From Mesodorylaimus sp. YZB2_4 (taxonomy: Eukaryota; Nematoda; Enoplea; Dorylaimida; Dorylaimidae): a stretch of 64,000 nucleotides of DNA. Location of the stretch: positions 62,001 to 126,000 of the forward strand of contig JASANH010001012.1 of assembly GCA_030248295.1 (NCBI GenBank). Direction: 5' to 3'. Numbering within the stretch: position 1 is the first letter of the stretch; the number at the start of each line of letters is the position of its first letter. The position numbers were made by a program, and so were the translations under genes. Shown piece after piece: positions 35,006 to 50,000 of this stretch. Under the pieces are notes generated by a model. It had not been told where the DNA came from. It saw nothing but the letters and a program-made list of their open reading frames with translations, and searched no databases.

Positions 35006-38000
35006 ATGAGCAAAATGGGAAAATTAATTCGATTGCTGTTCATTGTCTGCGCAACGACGTCGATCAACGACGTGAATGGCTTCTTCTGGAGTAGCAAGAC
35101 GACGCAACAAGTCGACTTGACCAATGCGGTAAGTTCGTGGTCTGGTTTGGGTGATAGTGCAATCGTGCAGCGCACTTTTTGAGAATGCAATAACTGCTAT
35201 GTTGTGCCTATTGCTATTGCACTTTCCTCGATCAGCCTCGGAATGTGGGAACTTCGATTTCTCCCCCTGCAACGTTTTCAGCATATCCCATACTTCGACG
35301 CCATTGCTTCGCTTTGCCAACGTTCCTGCTGCAGTTTTTTATGAGGCTTTGCACCGTGGTTTGTTGAAAATATCAATCACTTCTTATGTCGAGTTGACTC
35401 ACCATGTTGACGCAGAGTTGTTTTCGCCAAGAATTCTTTTATCACTGGCGCCAATCGGTTGACAAGAATTATGCAAGGACCTGCTTCGCTTCTGTACGCT
35501 AGATTTCCAGACAGACTTGCTTTCCCCTTGCCCACATTCACCTGTTGGTCAGTTGACTAGAGGACACCGGTTTTCAGCTCGTAAATAGGATGATTGTCTG
35601 ACCGCCTTACATTAGGCCTACTTCTTTATGCCCACGATCTGCGCTGAAAAAATACCCAGCTTATGTTTTTGTTTGCCAGACCTCAGTCTTTTCTGAAGAA
35701 AACATAAGACCTATGGATCTCTTTAGATATATGGAGTAGCTTTCCCTGTTTCAAGTCGCTTCAGCTGCACTTTGATCTCCTTTTTCAGTCTTCTCTTCCT
35801 GTTTTTCCCTGCGTTTTCTTCTCAGCATTTTTCTTCTTGGCTTTGTCGGGAGCTAGTAACTCTTTTTCGATATCTCTTGTTCGCTAGAAGTTCTTTCCGC
35901 TCTCACGCCCTTCGCAAAGAAAAGTTCACCAAACACAACTAATTCATCATGCAAACATAACAAGCAAGCACAAAGCGCCAATCGCTTTTATTTAGCCAAA
36001 GAGGCCAGTCGAGACAGGCGTGTCGATACGTATTCATCGATAGGCACGCACAGCTGCGAGACCAGCAGACGGCCAGAGAACAAGCCGTCTGGGTGTTTTA
36101 CAATTCAATTAAAATATTCCCTCACTAAAAATTTCCTCAGAGTCAAATTATGGGAGATGGGAGGGATGATCAGAAATAACCGCACCTTGGCCTGACTCGA
36201 ACTTCTTTTCACTTTTCGCACACCACTCGAAGTAAGCAATGAGGAGTGATAGTAAACATGTGCCTTTGACTGAGCCTTTAGGCAACTTTGAAGGTAAGCT
36301 TACGGGTAAACTTCTCTCGCATGCATTCTCTTCAAATTCCAAACCTCGCATATGTTATGCTATTTTTATCTGAAAAGTGAAATTTTATGTCACTCAAAAA
36401 CTTTTAGCTTCTGGAATTTATGTTTACAAGTTCAGCTGTGGCCGCAACTGTTTCTGAAGTTAAGGCGGGAGAATGCTTGCTTGTTGTTGCTGGTCGTTGG
36501 TGCAGCTAAAACGGGTGCGACTGATGTCTTGATGATCAAGAGGAAGCAATTTATGCGAGTACTGAGCCATATGAAGGAGCGGTTGCTGGAAGGAGGATGC
36601 AATAACTTTTACGGAAGTTACAATAACATGAAAAAGGGTTTTCGCGGTGTCTGATTCAACTTACATTGCTGCTTGGAGGGTCGAAATAGTCGTAGAGCCA
36701 AGTTGGGAGGGAGTGCGAACGGTCAGATACGTTTGCCATGGCAAGTTACGTCACACTATTCTGCGCAGGTAATGTTGTAAAGGATGCACTTCTACTTCCT
36801 GCACTCGCGGAACATGATCTCGCCCTTGGTGATCGTCCCGTCGGTTCGATGATAAGAGGTCGCTTCGGCGTCAACTTCCGCTTCTTTTGTCCAGACTCGC
36901 ATACCCCCTCCCCAGACTGAACATATGACTCAGCTTCTCATACCTAAAGGTAATTTCAGTTTGATTTATGTCACTTTATTGAGCAAAGTTTAAAGGTGAT
37001 AAATTGGGATCTTTCTAGAATTCGTCATCGCTAAATTCCAGAATAAATTGCTCCAAGTTCTGGCCGCGTCGGCAGATGTGTCGATGTTCATCTAACTTTC
37101 CCCACGCTTAATACTCCCAACTGTTTCAGTCTCGTCAGCAAGGTTGCATCGCTGTCCGCCCGCCGTCGATTCTTGTTTACGTCTTTGATAGGCAACGAAG
37201 AGAATGTCAGAAAACCCCAAATCGACTCCTTTGACAAATGACCAACATTCGAGTACCACTTTCCGCAAACTCGAGCCAATTAGCTGGCAAGTTAGGCCCA
37301 TAAATTATGTCATATAGATGCACATTAAAAATGCAATATGCTTGGAGAATTTGAGATTGAAAATAGAGTATGAGAAAGGAATCGTCCCGGTCCTAGCGGG
37401 GCTATCTGCACATACAGCGTCTGTGACCCGCAAGAGGAACGAGGGTTACTGTGTAAAGGACTGCACTTCTACCTAACACCTACGCATACTGTAAATTTTC
37501 AATGCCTAGTGCAGAAGGGAACGAAGGGTCTAGCCCACAACCCGCTTTGTAAAGTGCATGGGACGGACTGCCATGAATACGATGTTTGGTATCACCCCTT
37601 CAAGATTATGGGCAGGATCAGGAGGGTGTGAGGGGTATTTACATATGTATACGCAATTTTCCCGCCATGTTTTGACTTATGGCCAAGACGTCGTGTCTGT
37701 CTCTACTTTTTTACAAGAAAACCTGCGATAACGGCACTTAATAGCGGTATAACTTATTTTTTTCCTCGATCCGTCATCTTAGTGGTGGGTGTAAAACATG
37801 CTTTCGCATGATACCCTAGTAAGGTATGAACCAGGCACCATTGAAAACCTTCTAGCCGACTAAGCCCAGGGGTGTCTCCATTCCTATGCCCATACATGAT
37901 GATTGTGTTATTCTGCCTCCGAAGTAAATTTGCTAACGGTACATCAGAGTGCAGAAGTCGCGACGGTGTGTTCATGTCAGCGTTTTGTGCTCTTGTCAAA

Positions 38001-41000
38001 GGCCAATGCAGGGTGTGACAAAAGTTCGGGTGCTCTGCACGCCCGCGGTCTTGGATATTTGAAGAGCTGCAGTACTTGTCGGCTGCCTCACTTTATATTA
38101 GCCGCGCTAGCGCCTCGAATTTCAGCTGTATATTAAAATCCTAGAAATCCTCAAGGTTACTTTTTCAGGAAGTCTATGAGCATCCGCTTTCTGCTGCCAC
38201 TGCCAAACGATCATCCCAAGCGCATTCGTCCGACCGTCATCGTCGTCAGGCTTATCCCGTGTTCAGTTCGTCTGGGACCGATGGCGGTCTGACCATCGAA
38301 GCACAACGCGACGCTGGTCCGTGGGGACCGTGGAATGTGCAAAAGGAATGTTCGCGCACTTGCGGTGGTGGTGTCCAAATCGAAACCCGTTCATGCTCGT
38401 AAGCATTTTTTAATGATGACCTGAACATTATTTCTGCAAAAATGCTAGTACATTATGTCAAAAAGGCATTTTCCACTTTTTTAGAGGCTCTGGCTGTATC
38501 GGTCCATCAAAACGCTACGTTTCCTGTCAGACGGATGTAAGAATAGTCTTTGACTTTTTGTGACTGTTCTGGTTGAAAAAGGAATAATTTATATTCAGCC
38601 ATGTCCTGAAGGATCGCAAGATTTTCGTCACGAACAATGCGCCAAGTTTAACGACAAACCATTGGAAGGAACATATTTCAAATGGAAGGCATATAATAAA
38701 GGCATGCAATCATTTGGGGGATTTTTTAAATTTACTTTTAAAAACCTTGGACATTTTAGGAACTAACAAATGCGAGCTGCTTTGCATACCAGAAGGCGAG
38801 AACTTTTATTACAAATGGATGGACAAGGTTATCGATGGGACGCGATGTGACACCATGTCCGACGACATTTGTGTGGAGGGGAATTGTCTGGTATGTTCAT
38901 AAGATTTTCATATTCTGGGCTCGATCAATTTGGTCACTGATCGACAGTGCATATCGATTGATTGACTGATCAACTGATACGCATTGTGATTGTGATGTGA
39001 TAGGGTGAAGTGTGATCAAAACTGTATGCTGTCAGCCTTTTCACGACTGTGACCAACCAGTCACTTGACTCTTATCAGTTACAATCGCGCAGCGCTGGTC
39101 GAATCACATTTTCTTCACTTTTGCAGCCCCTTGGTTGCGATGGAAAACTCGGTTCAACAGTGAAGCAAGACAAATGCCTCGTATGCGGTGGCGATGGCAC
39201 CGGCTGCAAAACTATGCAAGGCTTGTTTGACCACCAGAATCTGGACATTGGTTATCACAATATCATCACAGTTCCAATCGGTGCTACCTCAGTGGTCATT
39301 CAAGAACGGAGACCAACCAATAATTATTTGAGTAAGTAGAAGTAGCTCGTAATGATAGTTCGTGAAGTAATGAAGTTCGTAAACTTTTAGCACTTCGCAA
39401 CGAAAGTGGTCATTACTTTTTGAATGGAAATTGGAAAATAGATTTCCCGCAAACTTTGCAAGTGGCTGGAACATTTTTCGAATACGAGCGAACTCGTCAA
39501 AATGGCTTGTCTTTTGAGAAATTGTCGGCAAAAGGGCCTTTGACGGAGCCCATAATTGTTGGTGTAAGTGGTTCTTGGGACAACAATTTGTGTGCATGGG
39601 AGTGGCTGAACATTGTGCAGTAAGTCATGGAAGCAGTGTAAGATAGGCCAAAGGAGTAAGTACAGGGCACTGCAGTGGTTCTGTAGCAAGCTGCCAATAA
39701 ATGGTCAGCTCGTGCCTGGACCATAATCCGCGTGGTATCTTTTTTAGATTTTGCATCAAACTGAAAATACTGGCATTCAATACGAATATTCCATAAAGTT
39801 GGACGAAAACGTTCCCCATATTTACGTGGTAGACGATTGGGGCGAGTGCAGTGTCACTTGCGGACAAGGTAAGAGAAAATATTTATGATGTGCCTCTATT
39901 ACGGCACTTCAAGTCAAGTAAAGTCAACATTTTTAAGGGACTGGCCAGAAAAATTAGACATATAATCCGCCAAGATTTGAATAATATGCTGTGCTACTTC
40001 AAAGGCTCCCTAGGAAAAGAAGTTATTGTTTGAATCTAGATAAGGGAATTAAATTTTCAAAATCAATGTTTGACAAGTTTCTGAGGAATTTTTGTAACCC
40101 AGTAAGCCGAATCTAAAAATGAGTAGTGTATTTTTTCATTTACTCCCTCGAATCGCTTCAGAGATTCCTTGGAGCAGAATCAATCAAATCAAGTCGGTTT
40201 AAGCCGTGCAAGACTCTGGGTGGGAGCATATTTGAAAGGATAGGGCCCAGACGGGGCGCATAGTCAGAGGGTTGAAATTTGCGAGTAAACAAGGTACTAA
40301 TTTGAGTATTGGAACTTTGCGGGGCGGCTCTTTCAAGACTTCCAGCTACTGTACCTAATGCTCATGATCTCTTCCTCCCTGCAGGTATCCAGGAACGCAA
40401 AGCCACCTGTGTTGAAAGTCTATCGAAAGTTCCAGTGGCCGAAGAGCTGTGCGTCAATGCATCCTTGCCAGAACTGAATCGTACTTGTGCAACTGAGGAC
40501 TGCGACTCGGAATGGTTCGTCGGCGAATGGGAAGAATGCTCGGAAACGTGCGGCTCGGAAGGCCTGCAATATCGGACCTCATATTGCCACCAAGTCCGAG
40601 CTGACGGAACTCGCCTGACGGTGGACGATTCCAAGTGCTTGGCTCTGTCCGAAAGACCAGCTGTCAAGCAGACTTGCAATCGGTTCCCGTGTCCGGAATG
40701 GCTCGCTGGGCCATGGTCATCGTGCAGTAAACCGTGCGGTGACGCGGAGCAATTTCGGTCAATTACGTGTCGATCGGAGAAGGAAGGCGAAGAGGGCAAG
40801 TTGCTGGCTGACAAGGCCTGCAATGCCACTGGAAAACCAGAGGATAAGCGGGATTGCAATTTGGGACCGTGCGAGGGCCTGCGATGGGTGACCTCAGAGT
40901 GGACTTTGGTAAGTGGGTTCGGATCAAACCTATTGCATAGTGTGCGTCTTTTTGCGTGAGAATGTGATATTCTTTTTTTGTGGGAGTGGTGCAGAAGCTG

Positions 41001-44000
41001 GGGAAGTGCTCCTTTACGTCTTGTTTCTGACACCCAACCGCCAGGGCCCAGGTTGATCTTTAGCCACACTGGCAGTGCAACCCTATCTGGATGTTGTCTA
41101 TTTGAAGTTTACAGGCACACTTGCATTCACTGAACATACATAGTGCCTTGTTTCAGTGCGACCGGTGCAACGATACCACCGAAACCCGCAACGTCAGTTG
41201 CCGCGACCCCAGTGGACGACCATACCCCGACGACAAGTGCACTGGCGAACGTCCCTTGGACACGCGTGAATGCGCCACCCAACCACCGTGTCTTTACAAA
41301 TGGCACGCTTCCCAGTGGTCAGATGTAAGTGATTGCTCACATCATCTTGCTGTAAGGACTGGGCTCTTTCCACCACTCATCGCCCGCCATGAGGCCAGCT
41401 GCTTGCTCCTATGATGGCTTGTGATTCGATCCCTCCTGCAGTAGTTCATATTATCTGTCTGCTGGTCACTTTACACTCTCACCTCTTCAGTGCTCCACTG
41501 TGTGCGGCCATGGACATCAAACTCGCACCGTCTACTGCACATACGAATATCAGCGCAAGTTGCACATCATCGACGAATTCCATTGTGATCCGAGCATAAA
41601 AATGGAACACCGTCAGAACTGTACGAACGAAGCCGATTGCACAGGAACCTACTACACCACCCAGTGGACGAAGGTAAAGCAATTGCTTATCCTGTACGTA
41701 ATTTTGCATTCACTCGTATGGAGTGAATTTTTAGTGCTCGGCCGAATGTGGTGGCGGTACTCAAACTCGAACTGTCGTGTGCTTGGACTACGACTACAAG
41801 GTGCGCCCGGAACTGTGCGACGAAGTGGGCAAACCAGCTGACGCTCAGGACTGCAACACGGATCCGTGCAAACGTAAGAAATAATTGCTCGCTTTGGGAT
41901 AAGGGGAGAGGTCCAAACTGCCGCAGTGCTAGAAGAAGATAGGCAGTTTAGGATGACTTGGACGCCTCCTCAGCTTCTACCAGATGGCCAATTGGAAGTC
42001 TGGACGTTCTGATAGGTGACCGGGGGGATTTGACGTCTCCCCTTAGCTGACCTTTTATCCAGTTTTGAGATACGATCAATTTGAGTTTTTGATGAGCTTT
42101 TTCACCCTAATTAACGATGCCAGAGCTGGATTCAAACAATCTAAATCTTGTTGTTCTTTTTCCAGAATGCAACGAAACTGATTTCGGTTGTTGTCCAGAT
42201 GGAGTGACTCCGGCCACTGGCCTTTATTTGGAAGGTTGCAGCAACTGTAGTACATCGGAATTCGGTTGCTGCCCGGACAACATCACGGCTGCCTCTGGCC
42301 CTAATCTGGATAACTGCGTGTCGGAGCAGGAGATCGAAGGATCAGGTGATGGTGGCGCGTTGAATCTGACAACTATCGAGTTCAATAAAACGAAAGCCGA
42401 GTGCGAGGATTCGGAATTTGGGTGCTGTCCGGATAAGTTTACTGCAGCCATTGGACCCGACTCGGAGGGTTGCTTGTGCAATTACACAAATTCTGAGGGA
42501 GTATCTATCGAGATTCCTTGCGTCAACATCACTGTCAATGAAACTATCAAGTAAGTGTATGTTTGCGACCCCACATATTGGTCTCTAGTCAACGAGCCTG
42601 CTTTGCACTGCAGCACTTTACACTTGGCATAGACGTATGCATTAGCATAGCCTAGATTCCGTATTGTTTGCTGCCCATCCCGCCTTATGTGAGCATGCTT
42701 TGCGTACTGTAGATTCATTCCCCTGTAGGGGGCCTCGTGTTTTCTGCACACTACAGTATATTCATACGGATAGTCTAACTTATCACGGCCGTATTCTTAT
42801 TATAGCAACGATACCCTGGGTCTGTTCAATGATACTGACACCAACGAGACAGAGATCCATTGCTCGAAGACAGAGTTTGGATGTTGTCCGGATTGGTACA
42901 CTGCGGCTGCGGGACCCAACTTCCAAGATTGCCCGCAGATAGAAACTGGTAAGATGCGATTCATCTTAGTGTTGGCTCGAGAGTGTCGATTCATGAATTT
43001 GAGTAGGCAGAGAAAGGAGTCGTGGCAGTCACTTGTGTTTTTCTGCTTGTGGTGATGCTGGTCAAGATTTGCTCCTGTCCTCTGTGCGCTGAGATATGGA
43101 GGAAGGCTAGCTGGGACTCCTGCAGAGCCTCACTTCCAGAAACAGCATGATCCGGATTGACTCTACTCTGCTTCTAAAAAATCCCTTAACGCTAAGCGCT
43201 CTTTTTTATGAGTGTTTACGACACACGATCACCGGATTTCAGGAAACTGCACCGACACGAAATACGGCTGCTGTCCTGACGGACTGATTTTGGCTCGTGG
43301 CCCAGATTACAGTGGATGTGGTGATCCTGAATGCGCAGCTTCGAGATTTGGCTGCTGTAAAGACCGAAGGACTATCGCATTCGGACCGCATTACAAAGGT
43401 GAGCGTGTGGAAAAGTTCAGGTGGTAGAAAGCGAGTGAGGTTGGAAGCTGGAGTATATATATATAATATGGTTCGTGATCTAGCGGATCGTGGCCTAGCG
43501 GGATAAGGCGTCTGCCTCTCACGCTGAGTGCGCACTTAGGGGGGAGGGTTCGACTCCCGCCTGGGTAAAAAGTGATTGTCAAATATTGTGTTCCTCAGCC
43601 CTCGAGTGCGCTTGGTTATGAATAAAGTATGACTTGACATGACATGGTTTGGCGCCTCGCAGGGTTTTGATTTCCTGCGACAGATCTCAAAAGAAGCTGT
43701 AGATTGTTATGAGTGAAATTTCCTCCACAAATCTCTAGTCTTTATCTGTTTTAGGCTGCGAGCGCTCAACATTGACTTGCGAGACCAGTCCACACGGATG
43801 CTGCCCCGATGGCGAGACCACTGCTCTCGGGCCAAACGGAAAAGGTTGCCAGGAAGACTGCCGCTTGACTAAATACGGCTGTTGCCCAGATGGAGCCACG
43901 ACGGCCAAGGGTGAGTGATCAGTTTGCATCCTTCCTAAAAGTTTAGCCAAAAACCATTTTTCAGGACCTAGCAACCAAGGATGCGGCTGTGTCTACTCTC

Positions 44001-47000
44001 AATTTGGATGCTGCCCGGATGGTGTGAATTCTGCCAAGGGTCCTAATTATTACGATTGTCCACAGACGTGCGCCACTTCGTATTATGGATGCTGCCCCGA
44101 TGGCAAGACTCCCGCCAGTGGACCTAGCTTCGAGGGTTGCCCGTGCCGGTATACCAGGTTTGGGTGCTGCCCTGATGGACAGACCCCCGCCCGTGGGCCA
44201 AATAACGAAGCGTGCGATGACTGTCATTATGCAAAGTGAGAATCATGGCAATGGCGGGAGCTACAAGGGTTAGCACACGAGTAAGGGTTTCAGGTATGGA
44301 TGCTGTCAAGACGGAAAATCGAAGGCTACTGGACCCAACTATCAAGGATGCTTCCCAGTGACAACCGAAGCTCACACACAGCCCACGCCGAGACCAGGCC
44401 CCGCGTCGCCACAGCAAATCGGTGAGTTATGGACAGATGCCACTGAAATGATCGCTGACTATTCCAAGCTTATAACCTCAGGAACTTAAGCCAGTTTCAC
44501 TCCCAGACCCCCACCGCCTGTGGGTACTCAGTGGATGGCTAGTCATGTTTGATGAGGTCAGGACCTTTTGCACAAGCATAGTCGCCAGTACCTGGCCCAT
44601 TAAGGCTTGACAAGCTTAGTCTGATTAGTAAACAGGTTCTACCAAAATTTTAAATCTACACGCTCATCACTGATCAATCAGCAGGCAATCGCAGCTTGTC
44701 GACAAGTGCAGTAGCTGTTTACAAGAAGCAATTCCTCCAAGCTCGATAAGCTTGGAGTACAAATCGACCTTATCGTTAGGGCGCCTTTACTTGCTGCCCC
44801 TCACCTCACGCTTCACTAACCACACTACTCTTTACAGCCGCCTGCAGTCAACCATCTTCCATCGGCGAGGTCTGCGGTCAGTATCAGCTGAAATATTTCT
44901 ACGATACCGAAGGACACTGTCGTCCATTCTGGTACGGCGGATGCGGCGGCACTGAGAACCGATTCGACACAGAAGACGATTGCATCCGAACTTGCATTGA
45001 GCCCGAAGGAGACGGTAACTTTCCATTCTAGTACAGATACATGTAGCAGTTTAATCCGACCACTACAGTAGTTACAGTGCTCACGCATGTTCTTTCACAC
45101 AGCATCCCGACATTGGTGATGGGTATGTATGACCATATGAGGGGTATAGACGAGTTTTGCATGTTTGGTGGTGGGTTTCCACTTCCCCACACACCAACAC
45201 ACTTGTTCTCGATCGCATGTGTTTGTTAGTACACCTATCCCCGCACAGGTTTGTGCTACTTACCGAAAGTGGCCGGGCCCGATGGTTGTGGTCAGACGGT
45301 TATACGCTATTATTACGACGTCTCCTTACTTCAATGCGCCCCATTCTACTACCACTCGTGCGGTGGCAACAAGAATAACTTTGCCGACTACAATGAATGC
45401 ATGGCCAGATGTCAGCACATCACCGAAAGACCATGGGGTTTGCCAGAACCGCACAGACACACTCCTGAGCAACCACGCGAGCACGAAGGTGGTGATCAGC
45501 CGTACACATACCCGCCTGACCAATCGTACCACCACGACCAGTACCATCAGCGGCAAGAGTGGACGAATGGACAAGACGAGCTGACCACTATTGTCTACGA
45601 TGACCACAGATACCGCACCCCTTATCCAGAACCCGGTGATTACTATTTTCACGTTGATACTAACCTATATGGCGGATACACCAGATCCGGGGCTGCTAAT
45701 ATCATTCTGGGTCGCAGTACAGGCAAGAGGAAAAATAGGAAAAATACGGCAATGACGACAACTGAACTTTTTGGAACTAAAAAAATGACTCATCCTACAC
45801 CCGCTGTTTTGCCATCTTTAATTTCCTATCCTGTTGAAGGTATTTTAAATTTTTTGGGGAGATTCACCTTGAGTGACTGTCACATTGTCCTGCACTATCC
45901 ACTTTCTGAATTATCACCTTTTCCTTGCACAAATTGTTGAATCGGCTTGCGGTGACTTTTTCAGAATTCTTGGTGTTGGATATTGGTAATTATTTTTTAA
46001 TCGATTTTTCGATGTCTGATTCTCTTCGAATAATTACAGCAGATTCTGAAAAATGCATTCCAACTGTCCCTGGTTGAAATGGTCCTGCAACTTGCCCTGT
46101 CTTCAGCACAGCACATGAAACCATGGCATGTTGGGGACACTTGCACACACTCCACGTCATTGATCACATCGCGCTAACTGTGCCACTGCCTACTATTCTT
46201 CTTGCTTTTGCATTTACGGTCGTTGTTCTCAACTAATCTGTTACTTTTTCTGATTAGATCGTGATAACGAACCAGCGCCTCACGTTACCCAAGTGGACGT
46301 TTGCCAGCTAGCCCCAGACTCGGGTCCGTGTCGGGAGTTCGTCAATGTCTGGCACTATGATCGAACCACGCGTCGTTGCCTGCCCTTCTTCTATGGAGGA
46401 TGCGAAGGAAATCAAAATCGATTTTCGAGTAGAGAAGAATGCGAGCGTCGATGCGGTGTCGGTAAGTGGACGCTATCCAATGAACACAAGGAATGCACAA
46501 ATATTGACTTGCTAACTCCCAGGCGGAAAATAAGGTGGGATGAGTTTCTATACAGCCCCTCATGAATATGACCGCAAGCTTTTAAAGATGGTTTCTGTAA
46601 TCATCTGTTTATTTCCCCACAATCAAAGTAGTTTCCTGTTTCGAAAGTGGCAGGTAGACTCTTATCAGGGACCGTCTCATATAATATCTGTCTCCTTTGT
46701 TTTCAGATGTGATTACTCTCGAAGAGAGAGAAAATGAAAACGCTTGTGAATTGCCATTCGATCGTGGAAACTGCGGTGGTCGATTGGAGGCGTTCTACTA
46801 CGAGAAAGCCATGGGTGCTTGCTTACGATTTGAGTATACTGGCTGTGGTGGAAACGCTAATCGATTCAAGACGCTAGAACAGTGCGAGGCCAAGTGCGCC
46901 CAAAGGCAAAACATTGCAGGAAACGTTGTTGGTAAGACTGATCGTGAGTGCTGATTGTCAGCTGACCCAGTAAGCCAAGACCCATTTTAGGTCTAAGTGA

Positions 47001-50000
47001 TGCCTGCAGTTACCCCAAGGATGGCGGCCCATGCGATAATTACGTCGCCATGTGGTTCTACAACTCGACCGAAGGCACGTGCGCTCGATTCTATTATGGT
47101 GGCTGTCACGGAAATCCGAATCGATTCGATAGTTTGCACGAATGCACTCGCCAGTGCGCTGATAGAGTTGGTAAGATCCTTTTAGCTGTAATATGTAATT
47201 TGCTGGGTTTTTGTAATACACTTTGCGGAGGAAAAATGAAATTTTGGTTTGGAGACGGCCCCTGAATTTAAAAGGATAGATTTGGAGATGGTCCCTTTGA
47301 TGAAGCGTTCGTTCGGGATGCCGATCCCGGTCGTATCTCCCCTCCCGGACTCGATCCCGATCCCGATAAAAAATGGTCGGGATTGAATGTTGGGGAGATG
47401 TGTTTAGAAGGGGAAGGGGGGAGGAAGGGAGTGTTCCCGAAGGGTAAGCTGAAAAAACTTTGGTTAGTGATTGAACTGGTAAAGAGGAAGTGAGGGATTG
47501 TTTGCTAATTGGTGACTAATTCTAGGTCTTTTTGCTTGCATAATTTTGAATGCCATGATGAATACTGCGCAAAAAAGTTTTTGGCTCTATATTTGCTGGC
47601 TACTTGGGGCGGGTTGTAGGTTACCTACATCGAATTGAAAGTGAAAAAATAACACTCTAAAAATACCGATCCCGATCCCGAAAAAAGTGATCCCGAACGA
47701 ACGCTACTTTGATGAAATTAACCTTTTCTGCCTTTTTCATCTAAGTGGTGGGGGCTTAAATTGCCAAAGCCCAACACTTTATGGTAAAAGTAGAGTGCTC
47801 TGAAACAGACCTGCCTTCGCGTGTATCTGAGGGACCATCACCATATCAAAATTCTTTGAGCGGGCATCCTAAACCGAATTTTTCTTGAATTTGAATTTGA
47901 ATGGAATTCTTGAAATTTTCATTGATGTAATTCGATGGGTTTTTGTAATACAATTTGCGGAGGAAAAATGAACAGTATAGCGTACGTTTTCCCTTTCAGA
48001 TCCTTGCAGCCTCCCAGCAGTCCACGGTCCGTGCGGAAGCAAGGAGACTCGTTATTATTGGGACAGCAACAGTCGAATCTGCAAGGAGTTCTCATACGGC
48101 GGGTGTCTGGGCAACACAAACAATTTCCGCAGCGCAGAGCAGTGCCTTCAGCGATGCGGCCATGATTCGGGATTGCCGAACGTGCCTTTGCAACGTCCTG
48201 GCGTTATTTCTTCGTCTTTCGATCCTAGCTTACGCGCAGGCAGCCAACAGGAGTCGCCGTCCCAAAACGTCGTCCATCCCGAATTCGAAAGTAAAGCACA
48301 CTGGTTTTCTTGGATATGGTGAAAATACTTGACTTATTCGATTTAGGTGTGTGCTTGCTGCCGAAAGAAATCGGTCCTTGCAAAGCGTCCTTGCCCATGT
48401 TCTACTACGATGCCACCTCTCGCCGATGCACCTCGTTTCTATATGGCGGATGCGATGGCAATCGCAATCGATTCGGTAGTTTGGAAGGTATGAAATGTGC
48501 ACGAAAACGGGATTGGCTTTACTAATTTGAATGTAAAATTTTAGAATGCCAATCGATTTGTGAAAATTCTGAATATCATCGCGCTGGTCAAGGTCACTCG
48601 GGGCACCAAGTCCATTCGCCCTTGGCACCACCTCATTTGAACGCAGCCCATGAGGAGCACCCGACTGCTGCTACGCATGGTGGCGATCATGACGGTGAGT
48701 GTCATCCACGTCATGGTGGTTAAGCCTCGAGAGGTTCCCCTTCACCCTCGAGTGCGCAGAAGCGTTTGGTGATGTAGTAAAACATGACGCGAACATTCAC
48801 ATCAATGATAAATCTGTTCTTGTCCTTCAGATATCTGCAGCCTGCCAGCAGATTCTGGTCCGTGCACTCACGAGTCGCTGAAACGATGGTTCTTTGACGT
48901 ATCCCGTGGCGAGTGTCGCGAGTTCACGTATGGCGGATGCGTTGGAAACCACAACAACTTCCACAGCGAAGATGGTATGTAAAATTGCAGCTCACTTTAC
49001 CAGTGTCGGTATCTCCTGTTTTCTTGCAGACTGTCGTGCTTACTGCGCTCGCCACAGCAAACCATACAGCGGTGGTTTAGAGAAACCAGACCCGAGCAGT
49101 CACCACCACGCTGCTCACCATGTCGGCACCCATCAGACCACGACTGCAACGCCATTGTATACCACACCTTCGCCACGCATTCAATTCACACCCAAAGTCT
49201 ATTCCCCACCTCTGGTCCCATTGCAAAGACCAGCTTCGCAATTGCCAGACCTTTGTCGGCAGCAGAAGGATGTGGGTGCGTGCTACGGGGATATGCTGCA
49301 GTTCTACTACGACTGGGATAAGGGCAAGTGCATGGCCTTCTCGTACACTGGATGCGGAGGAAACACGAACAGATTTCAGTCGGAGGAAACTTGCGAGCGT
49401 GCTTGCGGAATGTATAGAGATCAAGGTAAGCTTTTCATGGTGCTCTCGGAAGAGTGGCATCTTGGGCATTGTTCTGTTTTACCGTGTAGTTAGCTAGACC
49501 GTAAAAACTTATCGCATTTTTTATGGCACACATGGGGCAAGGAAGCTGGCATTATTTGACACACCTCTTTCAGATGTGTGCTCCTTGCCATACGACGAAG
49601 GCCCATGCCGTGGATCTTTTTTGAAATGGCGCTACGACAAAGAAGCTGGCAAATGCCTGAAATTCGCGTATGGCGGATGCGATGGTAATGGGAATCGGTT
49701 CAGCAGCAAAGAAGAATGCGAGAGTTTGTGTCGACAGGAGACAAAGAGTGCTGTCATAAGTAAGTCGGGCGGCGTTATCCCACTCACGATCAGTGTGGGC
49801 TGAGATTTATGATGGTCATAGTCATACGACATGGTTCCACGTAGCCCCCAGGACAGTGCAGCCCGCACCTACACGTTCATGTGACAGATTTACTCGGCCA
49901 GGCTGTCGCCTTGCAAACTCAGAAATCTAATTCTAGGTGACATTTGCGATCAGCCGAGAGAAGTGGGTCCGTGTCGTGCAGCCATTGATCGTTATTATTT

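Noticed and set aside
43481..43650. Functional tRNA gene
   Set aside because: A and B boxes are present, but acceptor and T stems pair poorly and the sequence continues into a repeat tail found elsewhere, so it is a SINE.
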